Shown: positions 54,084-64,000 of the stretch, in pieces
How the letters are laid out: each line of letters begins with the position of its first letter
Numbering within the stretch: the stretch's first letter is position 1
Source of the DNA: Colias croceus
Taxonomy: Eukaryota > Arthropoda > Insecta > Lepidoptera > Pieridae
Length of the DNA: 64,000 nucleotides
Assembly: GCF_905220415.1 (NCBI RefSeq)
Contig: NC_059563.1
Coordinates: 1,126,001 to 1,190,000, forward strand
Direction of reading: 5' to 3'
The notes under the pieces: model-generated
Databases searched by the model: none
Seen by the model: the letters and a program-made list of their open reading frames with translations, nothing else
Told to the model about the DNA's origin: nothing
Translations under genes and position numbers: made by a program

Positions 54084-55744
54084 TATTATATTCTATATCC
54101 AATGTCACCAATCCTCAGACACGTGGATGGATTGAATTTGTACTGTAATCGAACCCACGGCTAGAACAATATCTAGAACTTTCTCAATGAAGGTGTTTTC
54201 ATTACAATGACGTATTTTCATTAATACGTATATGAACGTGTGTGTGTATACGTATATTTGGACTTATAATCGTTGTTATTATAAACTCATATATAAAATA
54301 AATAAATTATATCTTTGAACAACACGTGTACGTTTTTACTGCAAGAAATGCCGTTTAATTATTAATAAATTGATCCACTGAACAGAGCAAAAACTTCTAC
54401 AATAAATAATAACTCGTGCATTCTATCGGGAAGTTTCTAAAGAAAAAGTAAATTAACAAACACCGGATTCAATTTCCTTGCAATTTAACACTAACTTTAG
54501 TTAAAGTAGAAATTATTATTCTTTAAAACTGAAATATAAGGAGCATTTCATTAAATGAATACACAAACTAATAAAACATAATTTATAAATACGCTCAAGC
54601 AAATCGTAGCATCACCGTAGCGCATACCGCGTAGCGCATTCCACGTAGCGCATACCATGTATCCGTAGCGCGTAGCACCTCACGTTATTTCTGACAACAT
54701 TAGCACCTTAAACTCTGCCAAATGGTACGCTATATCATTCGAGATTCGACTGATACACGCGTAATGATTTTCATTAATATCTATTTAACTCATTAGCACC
54801 TCTCTCTGGCGCTCGTCCAATACAGAGTGAGTCATAAAAACGTTCCCGGAGGGTCGACCCGATCGAAGTACCCACGTATTAAAGGGACAACGCTGTTTGA
54901 AATCTTTCAACTAAATGGCTATCTATTTTAAATGTCGTTTTATTTGAGTTAGGTTGTGTGCCAAGATCGTGGAGTGTATGGATTTTGTTGCTATTTTCAA
55001 TTGTTTTGTAAACCTTTTGGTTTTATTTACGTCTCGTTTAGATTAATCTAGAATCAATCGATCGCTTTACTTGTAGGTCACCATGCTAAATATAGCCTTA
55101 ACAATATTTCGCTATTTAAAATGCATACCTACTTAAGCAAAACTTCAACTAAATTCAGTAGTTAGTCAACAAACATAATATTCATCATACAAGTATGATT
55201 TGATATCCAAAAAAATCAAGTTGAATTACCATACATTATAACGGCACGGCCAATCGTGCTAACTTTAATCTTTATTGACTGTTTATAACACCAATATTTA
55301 CATAGCATGATTACCTACTTCTATTTAATATAATTTCATGTTACGATTTTCGGTGAATATTGTAACCTCTTTTTGCGTGATTGTTACACATTACAATACG
55401 TAAACTAAAGTAATTAAACCTCGTACAATTAACACATTAAGTACAGGTATATGTAATAAAAAAATGAAAAAATTCCATAGGTAATAGTATCTAGGTACTG
55501 TAGATTACCACTCTTTTTTCTGCAATTAAATTATTCGCTTACAATACAATCTTAAAAGATTATGCAACACTATTACACAAGTGTTGCATTCACCACTTAA
55601 GTAAATCGATTCCTCTATAACGCCCAACACTTAACCGCTGTTAAAAGCGAAAAAATCTCCAACAAAACCATACATTTCTCGTGTCAAATGCAGCTTCGAT
55701 ATCAACGTAATAAATTATAAGAGAAAACACCTATCGTTGTTGTA
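54084..55744. other. Intronic DNA with a CGTAGCGCAT motif cluster
   Basis: 54605-54680 repeats CGTAGCGCAT about four times. 54700-54910 is a unique GC-richer block. 55562-55589 is a 9-bp hairpin ATGCAACAC...GTGTTGCAT. No genes. Confidence 0.4.
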
Positions 55745-56075
55745 CCTACCTATATTTGCGAGTGTACTTGTGTAGGCATTGAGATCGTCTGCTATGGAGT
55801 TTGTTTTTTTTAAGCTATTACCATAGCTTCTATCGCGGGCCTTGAGCGCGGGGACCGAATCGAGAATTCCGTAACGAAAAACCTCACGCTCCCCACTCCG
55901 ACAGGCGGAGGTGTGGCTTGAAGGCATAGCATGCAATAGCTTTACCGCGGCAGTCCCCGAGTGCCACACGTCGTTTTTTTTATTCTAAATAGGGAAGCGC
56001 TTGACCACAGCACCTATATTTGCGAGTGTAGGTACTTGTGTAGGCATTGAGATCGTCTGCGATGGACTTTCCTTT
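55745..56075. repeat. 65-bp direct duplication flanking a repeat
   Basis: CCTATATTTGCGAGTGTA...TTGTGTAGGCATTGAGATCG-TCTGC occurs at 55748-55808 and 56010-56069, on either side of the 165-bp repeat copy. This looks like a tandem segmental duplication in which one spacer contains the repeat. Confidence 0.65.
55812..55978 (+). repeat. 165-bp interspersed repeat, copy 3
   Basis: Same orientation as 31167-31342, with TTTTTTAAGCTATTACCATAG at the left and GTGCCACACGTCGTTTTTTT at the right. The minus frame at 55715-55969 is an artefact. Confidence 0.7.
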
Positions 56076-56636
56076 TTTTACAGTGAATATTGTTCGCTCG
56101 TTATATGTAGGTATTGAACGCAGGTTTGGTATGGATTATTTCATAGTGAAATTAATACATTTTAACACGTAACACGTTTAGTGACGTTATGAATTGACTT
56201 TTTAGAGAAGTCTTAATTTGACTTCAAAAGACTTACAATTCTCGTATTTTTACGCTCTATTCAATTATTAAGTACCTATAAACAATAATGGTGAAATTCA
56301 TCTACTTCATTAACGATCATTGTAATTAATATTAAATACGGAATTTAAAATAACTTTTATTTTAATACATAATGTTTATCTAAATATTAATCCAACCCAA
56401 ATATCATACTCACATTACCAACCTCTCAGCTGTTTAATTTTATGCGCACGTACACAAAAAAGCAGCGGCAAGACCGTTATGGTGTCCCAAAAACATTACC
56501 GTCACGGAATTTAATATCCGCACCCCGTTTCACTCGAATTTTTGTTATGAAAATGAAACTTCGCATTGAGACTCATGTTATTAGAGTACAACAATGCAAG
56601 CGCCATCTTGGATGTTTGTATATGGGATATTGTAGA
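56076..56636. other. Intronic DNA, no feature
   Basis: The frame at 56442-56675 overlaps a Helitron-like copy and has no domain. Confidence 0.35.
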
Positions 56637-56785
56637 CTAGCAGGTCATGTGGCTTCGCCCATGGTACATATATAGCCTATAGCACACAGGGTTTACGTAC
56701 ATATCCAATGGTAAAATAATTTTTGAAATCGGTCATGTAGTTCCCGACATTAGTGCGTCGAAACAAACTTCAGCTTTAAATTTTT
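56637..56785 (-). mobile_element. Helitron-like element, diverged
   Basis: CTAG, ATGTGGCTTCGCCCATGG, ATATATAGCCTATAGC, TCGGTCATGTAGTTCCCGAC and TTCAGCTTTAAA mark a worn copy on the minus strand. Confidence 0.55.
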
Positions 56786-56790
56786 AAGCA

Positions 56791-56965
56791 CTAGCTATGC
56801 CCCGCTGTTTGACCTGCATTATCCTCCTCCGCCCCTATTAGCGTGATGATATAATATAGCCTTCCTGAATAAAAGTGTTATCCTAACACGGAAAGAGTTT
56901 TGCAATAAGTCGAGTAATTCCTGAGATTAGCGCAGCCATACAAAATCTTCAGCTATAAGTAAGTT
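56791..56965 (-). mobile_element. Helitron-like element, diverged
   Basis: CTAG-CTATGCCCCGCTGTTTGACC, ATATAGCCTTCCTGAATAAA, AATTCCTGAGATTAGCGC and TTCAGCTATAAG; second worn copy in the same direction. Confidence 0.55.
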
Positions 56966-57169
56966 CCTATATAGTAGACTGAGGTAACGTACCGATATAT
57001 TATGCAGGTTCGATTGAGAGTGGTGACCCAAAACCTTAACAAATAGACTGGAATAGGCTTTCACGGGATCGCAAATAGACGCAAACACCTTGTCAAACAA
57101 TGTCACGGTAATAACGCAAGGGTTTACACTAAACGTTCACAAGGACCATAATAGTGAGCGATAGGAATA
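56966..57169. other. Intronic DNA, no feature
   Basis: Nothing recognised. Confidence 0.35.
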
Positions 57170-57338
57170 AATAAATATAAAAATTTAACGCTAAATGTGT
57201 TGGTAAGCGCATAACTCGAGAACGGCTGAACCGATTTTGATAATTATTTTTTTTATAATATTCCTAGAAGTACGTGGATGGTTCTTATGGAGAGAAAACG
57301 TAAATATATACCACGGGCAAAGCGGGGCGGACCGCTAG
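57170..57338 (+). mobile_element. Helitron-like element (family D)
   Basis: GTGTTGGTAAGCGCATAACT-CGAGAACGGCTGAACCG and end ACCACGGGCAAAGCGGGGCG-GACCGCTAG. Confidence 0.72.
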
Positions 57339-57984
57339 TTGAATATAAAATGAACAACAATTTATAAACATCATAAAGTGATTCCATTAAAATCTATGAT
57401 GAATAGCAAATGTATCGGTTTATCTGTCATCTCCTTATAAACGAATAAACTTTTTTTTTAAGAAATTTAGACATCTATTGGTTATGATAACACACGTTAG
57501 TATTATAAAGTCTAATATAATAAACGACGTGACGTAATTTTCGTAATTACAAGAAAAATTGCCTCAACTGCCTCAACACTACAATATGTAGTACAATAAA
57601 CAATAAAAATATTACTAATTCCCCAACTATAAGTCTTACAAATGAACAAAAGCACGTCAACTTCTTAAACGTCTACAAAGGGGGGCCAGTTAAAAACTCC
57701 ATAATGCGGCTCGTGTTTCAAACTTGGTGCCAATTAGTTAGCCTCCACTTTTAATGCAACTTGACAAGTTTTTGTATTGAAATTTTAATTAAAATGCGAG
57801 AATACAGTTTGAAACCGAGCCTTTGTTATACAAAGAGTGTATAATTAACTTTGGGATCATGTATTGTTAAGTTGTGTATATTTTTAAAAAGTTATTAAAA
57901 GGCAGATAGATACTTAACTACATCTCTATATCTCTAAGCTCTGTAACAATGTGAAAGCTGTTAAAAATATGATTTAATTTATCA
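57339..57984. other. Intronic DNA, unique block
   Basis: 57650-57790 is GC-richer and non-repetitive. No frame. Confidence 0.35.
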
Positions 57985-58045
57985 CTAGCTTTCCGCTCGC
58001 GGCTTTGTCTAAAACCTAATAGGTAAATTTTATACTTTGTAGTGA
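57985..58045 (-). mobile_element. Helitron-like element (family C), internally deleted
   Basis: CTAG-CTTTCCGCTCGCGGCTTTG and TCACTACAAAGTATAAAATT are only 61 bases apart; the middle of the element is gone but both ends remain. Confidence 0.6.
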
Positions 58046-58479
58046 TGATACGTAATTTACAAATTATCCCACCTTATCATTCAAAATGAAAACTACAATA
58101 GTTATGCAATACTTATAGCAGAACACATCATCCTTCCCTCTAAAACCCGTATATAACAAAACGCAAAATCGTATATTCTTAAACATTTTACAGCGACATA
58201 AAAGCGCTTTAAAAATTTAATTCGAACATAACTTTAAGCTGTGAAGCGCTTCAATCGCGTTACGGTTTATGTTAAGTGTTGTATAAAATCTGTATTATGC
58301 TTACTCGGTTATTTGGGATAATCTCCGAGCGAATGCTACTCGAAATATAAGTAGCTAAGAGAATGTTTGTTAAGATGCGAAATAACTGCGTGGTTTTGAT
58401 TACAATACTATTAAGTTTTATCTAAATTCAAACTGCCCGCACGCTCCATTCCGTTCAAAAATTAACTTTTTATACATAA
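58046..58479. other. Intronic DNA, no feature
   Basis: Nothing recognised. Confidence 0.35.
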
Positions 58480-58670
58480 CTAGCTGCTCCGCGCGGTTTC
58501 ATCCCCGTGACTCCACTCCTGTTGGTCGTAACGTGATGATATATAGCCTATAGCCTTCCTCGATAAATGAGCTATCTAACACCGAAAGAATTTTTCAAAT
58601 CGGACCAGTAGTTCCCGAGATTAGCGCGTTCAAACAAACAAACTCTTCAGCTTTATAATATTAGTATAGA
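58480..58670 (-). mobile_element. Helitron-like element (family A), complete
   Basis: CTAG-CTGCTCCGCGCGGTTTCATC at the low end, ATCGGACCAGTAGTTCCCGA inside, start TCTATACTAATATTATAAAG at 58670 on the minus strand. Confidence 0.77.
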
Positions 58671-59344
58671 TATAATCTAATGCAATCATATTATAAAAAA
58701 GAGGTGTAGTTAGTTTATTTACTTCAGTTTTCTCTTTTTCACTATCGACAGTTGAATCATGCTAACTAACTTTGATCGTGTGTGAAAAGGTGAAAATTTC
58801 GAAGATTGAATGTTGTGTTGATGATCTGCACCTTTTACTTGTAATTTTATTTCTCTAATGCTGGTCTATGGTTATTCGTTGGTTAGCTATGGCCTCATGC
58901 TATCAATAAAAAAATCAAGACAGCACAAACTAAAACTTAGTTTTTCAATTCACACTAAAACATTGATACAAATATACTCAACAAGTACATCTCTGTATAA
59001 ATATTTTGTTCTATAGTAACTAAATAATCAACAGCAAATAAAGATCATGTCCGTGAATACTAATTCGGGATAAATATTCCTACTATGTACACAGCCTATC
59101 AAATATCACAGGCAGAAATAGATGATTGATCAACAAACACAATCACAAGTGGGATGATATGGTATTCCCGCACGTTTATTAAACAGCAGAAGGTCTATTT
59201 TTACACGCTTATAATACGAATATTTTTGTATGTTCATAATCATTAGGTAAAATGAGAACCGATTTTTGCGCGTTTTTTTTTTTTAGCTTTACCTATATGC
59301 TAACTTAAGATTTGATTTTGCCCCACTTTAAACGGACAGACTTA
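58671..59344. other. AT-rich intronic DNA, no feature
   Basis: Nothing recognised. Confidence 0.35.
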
Positions 59345-59583
59345 ATTCAAACCAGGGCTCGGAACCGGTTTGAAAAGAGCGGTTAATTTAGATTATATAC
59401 CGGTAAATATATCGTTCCTTCATTTACCGGTTAAACAAGTGAACTGTTTATAAGTAACCCAAATGATTAAGGTTACCGGTTACTTCTGCACAAACGGTTT
59501 TGACACCCAAATTAACCGGTTAATTCCTTTATTATTTTTGCCTCATTTTTTAACGCGAGCCACAAGATATAGTGAATCTAATA

Positions 59584-59886
59584 TCTACCTATACATATAA
59601 TAAATCTGTAGAAGGGTCAATTCTGTACATTGAAAATATTGAAAAAATAAATACCAGGGGGTGTTACTGGATCGATACCAAACCCAAATATGTGATTAAA
59701 AAAATTTTTGTCTGTCTGTATGTTCAGGCATCACGTGAAAACTAACGGTTCGATTTCGATGAAACTTGGTATAATTATACCTTATTATCCTGGGCATAAA
59801 ATAGGATACTTTTTATCCCGGAAAAATACGTAGAAAAAAATAAATCTTAATTTTTCCGCGCGGACGGAGTCGCGGGCGGAAGCTAG
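59584..59886 (+). mobile_element. Helitron-like element (family E), copy 1
   Basis: Contains AATCTGTAGAAGGGTCAATT, GGGGGTGTTACTGGATCGAT, GTCTGTCTGTATGTTCAGGC and ends GCGCGGACGGAGTCGCGGGC-GGAAGCTAG. About 300 bp. Confidence 0.77.
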
Positions 59887-60201
59887 TCTATACATATAAT
59901 AAATCTGTAGAAGGGTCAATTCTGTACATTGAAAATATTGAAAAAATAAATAGCAGGGGGTGTTACTGGATCGATAACAAGCCCAAATATGCGATTAAAA
60001 AAATTGTCTGTCTGTCTGTCTGTATGTTCAGGCATCACGTGAAAACTAACGGTTCGATTTCGATGAAACTTGGTATAATTATACCTTATTATCCTGGGCA
60101 TAAAATAGGATACTTTTTATCCCGGAAAAATACGTAGAAAAAAAATAAAACTTAATTTTTCTTAATTTTTCCGCGCGGACGGAGTCGCGGGCGGAAGCTA
60201 G
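59887..60201 (+). mobile_element. Helitron-like element (family E), copy 2
   Basis: Begins TCTATACATATAATAAATCT at the base after the CTAG of copy 1 and ends with the same hairpin and CTAG at 60198-60201. Differs from copy 1 by a (GTCT)n expansion near 60010 and a few substitutions. Confidence 0.8.
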
Positions 60202-60271
60202 TATCTAATATATCTAATATATTCTATTCTAAAATATAGTTTGTAAGTATAGATGTATGGATGTATGGATG

Positions 60272-60400
60272 TTTAGCACACATATAGAGGGTAACTTGGA
60301 TTAACACATAGGATAGTTTTTATCCCGGAAATCCCACGGGAACGGGAACTATGCGGGTTTTCCTTTGCAAACGCGGGCGAAGCCGCGGGCGGAAATCTAG
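60272..60400 (+). mobile_element. Helitron-like 3' fragment (family B)
   Basis: AGCACACATATAGAGGGTAA, ATCCCACGGGAACGGGAACT and GGGCGAAGCCGCGGGCGGAA, then CTAG after a T. The 5' third is missing. Confidence 0.68.
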
Positions 60401-60837
60401 TATCAAATTCAAATTTCAAATATAAACTAAAATTGCGAACTTGAGTGCGATTAAGAATTTTGTAACTAAATGACTTCGCAACGTCCAGGCCCGTCGAGCG
60501 AGGGTAGCGGGGGCCGAGGATCCTTATGTAACTTGGTTTTAACCGGTTAATTTTCACCACCAAAACCAATATTAATGAAAAACCGGTATTTCGCATAAAC
60601 CGGTAAAAACCGGTAAAGTGCAACCTTTAACCTAAATCAATTTCGGTTTGGGGTCAATGACCGAAACCGGTTAAGAATTTAAACCGGTTTCCGAGCCCTG
60701 ATTCAAACTCTGTAACACTTATAAAGGGTCGGTTACAATGCAATATAATGTTTATCCAATATTAAAAACTTGTTTTTCAAGTATTTTTAACTAGGTATGT
60801 TTATTATTTAATTTTTGGTTACAACTTATCCGACAAA

Positions 60838-61020
60838 TCCATACTAATATTATAAATGCGAAAGTAACTCTGTCTGTCTGTCTGTTACTCAATCACGCCT
60901 AAACATCTGAACCAATTTGCATGAAATTTGGTATAGAGATATTTTGATACCCGAGAAAGGACATAGGCTACCTTTTATTGCGAAATATGTACCACGGGCG
61001 AAGCCGGGGCGGACCACTAG
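60838..61020 (+). mobile_element. Chimeric Helitron-like element (B start, D end)
   Basis: The first two thirds (TCCATACTAATATTATAAAT, GTAACTCTGTCTGTCTGTC) equal the family B copy at 33062. The end (ATGTACCACGGGCGAAGCCG-GGGCGGACCACTAG) equals family D. The switch occurs near 60975. Confidence 0.72.
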
Positions 61021-61056
61021 TAAAGAATAATACAGTGAAATGAAAATTATACTAAA

Positions 61057-61137
61057 CTAGGTGTGCCGCGCGGTTTCACCCGCGTGGCTCCGCTCCTGTT
61101 GGTCTTAGCGTGATAATATATAGCCTATATTACTCGT
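61057..61137 (-). mobile_element. Helitron-like 3' fragment (family A)
   Basis: CTAG-GTGTGCCGCGCGGTTTCACC and GCTCCTGTTGGTCTTAGCGT match 53284 on the minus strand; the 5' half is absent. Confidence 0.62.
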
Positions 61138-62461
61138 TATTTAAGACGATTTTCGTCGGAAAAGCTTTTTACCAATAACCGATTTTCACATTCATACACC
61201 AAGCCAATTGTGTATTGTCAATGTATTTTGGATTCCTAGCCCACACGTGACCTTTAATATCCCACATATTGGTATGCCAAGTATTAAAACGTGTTACGTT
61301 TTTCATGGAATTGAAATATCGTGGGCATAACCGCTTTACATTTTAATTGAGATTTTTTTAGCTGCTATTCTATTTTTATTATTTCATAATAATTATAATG
61401 AAATTAACTGTGTGCGTATTTCAATATTTGTTTAAAACACGATCATCGAAATAATTTTTTAACGTGCCAGTTTTGAGGTGGAGTGGATTTTGTTTATTTC
61501 TATTCCCTTTTTTATATCATAAATTACATATAAAATAATTTCCGATCGCTTTTGATTGCATTTATACCAACAAAATGTGGTAAATAGTAAAACTATGTTG
61601 TTAAGATTCAAAAGTGCTTAAGAAGAAATCTAATTTAATATCTAATATCTATCTATCCATCTAAATAAAACGTTATATTTTTAATGTTTAAAAATAATTT
61701 TGAAAAAATAAAAATCTCTTTACCATGCTACCTTTACATACTATTTTAACTGCAACTAACTAAATCTAAAAGAATCGAGATTCCACCGTATATAACTTTT
61801 TTACCTACAGTAAGTCGTCGGACAAGAAGGTACGGACAAATCCGCTTATCGTGTAGAGAACAATCGGGAAAATTTCTCTTTGTAGCCGTCACGTAGTGGA
61901 TTCAAGTCGGACACAAGATATAACATAATAACATATAATATATAGTGTACTAGGAAACATATAGAATAATACGAAAGGTAAATAATAAAAGCCCGTATAA
62001 ACACATAATATATGTGTGTACCTACTAGGAAATAGGTATATGTTATATATACCCTTATACAAAAGGAAAAAAATGAAATGAAAAAAAATAATGAAAAAAA
62101 CGTTTATTTATACACACATTATAAATAGTTACACAATAAGAAGAGACGACGGTTGACTAAACTAGGTACTAGACCTGTGCTATAGTCGATCGACGCTTTC
62201 CACTCCTTAAGACATAGTGCCAGCATTATAACGTGTGTAAAAGTTTGTGTGAGTGTGTGAAAAGGAAAAAATAAAAGCTTGTTTAAATTAAAAATTATTC
62301 TGTTGTCTTTATAGTACGTTTTATAAGGCAAAAAGTATGTATTTTCTTAAGTGATTACAAAAAAGCACATTGCAGAGAAAATACAATTTATAACACAGCG
62401 ATATACTTAGCGTTTCACTTAAATATATATAAAAATGAGAGTAGTTTATTTTCATAAACGA
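61138..62461. other. AT-rich intronic DNA, no feature
   Basis: Nothing recognised. The minus frame at 62119-62331 has no domain. Confidence 0.4.
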
Positions 62462-62512
62462 CAGAGACAAAATAGTTGCGGAGACAAAAGTTGCTCCTGC
62501 GCGCTAGCTCTA
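62462..62512. mobile_element. Half copy of the 50-bp-TIR MITE
   Basis: GAGACAAAATAGTTGCGGAG through TTGCTCCTGCGCGCTAGC equals the right arm of the element at 26636-26792. No left arm is present. Confidence 0.7.
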
Positions 62513-62927
62513 ATGTTCAAAATATTGTCAATATAAAACTTACGTCCGTAGATTACAATATGGCCTTCCATTTTTCATATTTCAGCAATTAATAAGAAAC
62601 ATACCTGTAACCAAAACACCATAATCAGTATGAATTATCAAAGAAAAATAATCGATAATTATCAAATAACATATCCTGATTTCTGACCATGTAAAATGAT
62701 TATAAGAAATACACTATTTATTAAACTAGGCTAGTAAAAGATGATAGTTTAAATTTAATTACATATAGGTACTACTGCTACTTATATCTAATTAAATTTT
62801 AACTATCAACTATTACACGACTACCCTATTATCTACATACCTAACAAACTTATCTGAAACAAAACAAATAACATCCTATAAACCTCCAATTCTCTACAAC
62901 GAAAAACAAAGGTGTCCCGTATATTAC
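62513..62927. other. AT-rich intronic DNA, no feature
   Basis: Nothing recognised. Confidence 0.35.
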
Positions 62928-63025
62928 CCGCTATAAACCAATCCGGGAATCGAATCCTAACCACGAGGGAGCTAGGGGCTACGCGTCGTAGACGTAACCA
63001 CGTGAGTTGTGACGTCATAAAATTT
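62928..63025 (-). repeat. tRNA-derived SINE-like fragment
   Basis: On the minus strand CGTGGTTACGTCTACGACGC is followed some 30 bases later by GTTAGGATTCGATTCCCGG (B-box-like GATTCGATTCC at 62946-62957). The spacing suits a tRNA-type Pol III promoter, but the A box is poor and no tRNA fold was found. Confidence 0.4.
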
Positions 63026-64000
63026 ATAATCTAGCTGTGTGATAGTTTACGAGCGCATAAAAAACAACTTACAGCTTCCCATTTGCGGGGATAACGTTGG
63101 CTTCTATGCTGTCAGCGTTTTGGAACTATTTTCAAATATTAGGTATTATTAATTTAATTTAATTTGTTCGTAGCTAACTTTACTTAGACGTTTTCGAAAA
63201 CGACTAAATATAAATTTAATTGCACTCATGTGTTAGTATAAGTAATCCTTGGTAACTCAATCGAAATTATGTCCTTATCAAGTCATGATACAATATCTTA
63301 ATAGTATTTAAAACTTTTCTTACAAAACGACTCAAAAACAACAAGTAATATCTCCTCTACCCAATCCTAAAGCTTATAAATATTACTTAAAAACATATCT
63401 TAATACAACACAATAGAATTCATTTTCCAAGTACATTACTTATGACTTGTCAAGTCCCCCACAAAGTTTAACCTTCGTAGCTACACTACGTAGCACCGGC
63501 TACGCCGTAGCAGGCCTACGAATGACAAATGCGTTTTTAAGCACTCGGAGCCTCTACGGCCATTCACTTTAACGATTCTAAGGCGTTAAATGATTTTCAC
63601 TTGGGAATAATAATTTGATAACTCGGAGAATTGGAATTAATTTAGAAGCTTTGCTCAAATTAATGTTCGTTTTAATCAATTGTAATTCCTGTAAATTTAG
63701 AGGTTTCGTTTAAAGCGTGGTTTTACATTATACTATTATTAATTATACCTTTTTATTTCAATTGCAATTTTAATACCATATTTTTATTTTTTAGTACCTA
63801 GTATTTTTGCGTTTATCAGTACCTAATACTATGTATTCTAAAACTAAATCAGCAATAAAAACAGCAAACAATGCAAAAACCAAAGGCCATTCCCCCGGCG
63901 AACATTAACTGCGACAAATCGGGCAAAAATCTGAAACGGCAACCCCGACCTAAACTAATAAAATAAAAACCCCTACATGGCCGTCAAACTAACACAGGTG
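63026..64000. other. Intronic DNA with a CTACG/CGTAG patch
   Basis: 63478-63530 is dense in CTACG and CGTAGC, similar to 28955-29030. The rest is AT-rich and featureless to the window end. Confidence 0.35.

Larger units (their letters stand above)
59353..60700. mobile_element. Non-autonomous hAT-type element with 8-bp TSD
   Basis: Ends CAGGGCTCGGAACCGGTTT and AAACCGGTTTCCGAGCCCTG are inverted repeats, and ATTCAAAC is duplicated exactly at 59345-59352 and 60701-60708. An 8-bp TSD with CAGGG termini is the hAT signature. The original body (59353-59580 and about 60405-60700) repeats ACCGG / AACCGGTTAA about a dozen times, likely subterminal transposase-binding sites. The middle is filled by three Helitron-like insertions. 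A GC-rich patch lies at 60488-60532. No transposase; the minus frame at 60273-60623 is not a gene. Confidence 0.87.
18903..64000 (-). other. Intron 5' of the smooth exon (partial)
   Basis: Ends at the acceptor 18903-18905 (CAG on the minus strand, with a T-rich tract upstream). No RRM1-like exon is seen up to the window end, so this intron would be at least 45 kb. It contains the remaining mobile elements. Confidence 0.5.

Noticed and set aside
56442..56675. 77-codon frame
   Set aside because: Runs into a diverged Helitron-like copy; no domain.
60273..60623. 116-codon minus-strand frame
   Set aside because: Crosses a Helitron-like 3' fragment and the hAT-type element; no protein family seen.

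Overview
The window looks like intronic DNA from a lepidopteran insect (moth or butterfly). It is AT-rich, almost free of host coding sequence, and crowded with repeat types I associate with Lepidoptera: short Helitron-like elements ending in a GC-rich hairpin plus CTAG, RTE and Jockey 3' fragments, mag-type and Kabuki/CsRn1-type LTR elements, and many small terminal-inverted-repeat (TIR) elements. This assignment rests on pattern recognition, not a database search.

The only host gene piece I can support is one 117-base exon on the minus strand at 18786-18902. It encodes the linker and first strand of the second RRM of a smooth/hnRNP-L type RNA-binding protein. It has good splice sites on both sides. 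Nothing else in the window resembles another exon, so the window is probably one small exon between two very long introns (at least 18.8 kb and 45 kb).

Layout: 1-917 holds the 3' end of a hAT transposon with a 15-bp minisatellite. 2910-3316 holds a TIR element with a smaller one inside it. 5117-5338 is a short retroposed insert with target-site duplication (TSD) and poly(A). 6241-17331 is the major structure: an 11-kb LTR element with identical 155-bp LTRs, a tRNA-Ser type primer site, a 5-bp TSD and no coding capacity of its own. A complete 5.06-kb Ty3/gypsy element of the CsRn1/Kabuki type sits inside it, with identical 509-bp LTRs, a 4-bp TSD and an intact 1327-codon gag-pol. The host part of the outer element carries a run of small hairpins with changing stems. 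From 17.5 to 64 kb the sequence is a patchwork of Helitron-like copies (about 30), TIR elements with TA, TAA or TTAA targets, RTE/Jockey 3' ends, microsatellites and unique intronic DNA. Two larger non-coding DNA transposons stand out. 48238-49974 is a TIR element filled with an 11-bp minisatellite. 59353-60700 is a hAT-type element with a perfect 8-bp TSD, into which three Helitron-like copies have inserted.

The pieces do not form a pathway. They form a layered insertion history: the noncoding LTR element must have been copied with proteins supplied in trans, the Kabuki-like element then jumped into it, and the Helitron-like copies landed in tandem and inside other elements. I found no cellular operon, CRISPR array or new protein system. 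The best candidates for something undescribed are the hairpin array of the noncoding LTR element, the 11-bp array element, and a short copy of the smooth exon in its own downstream intron.
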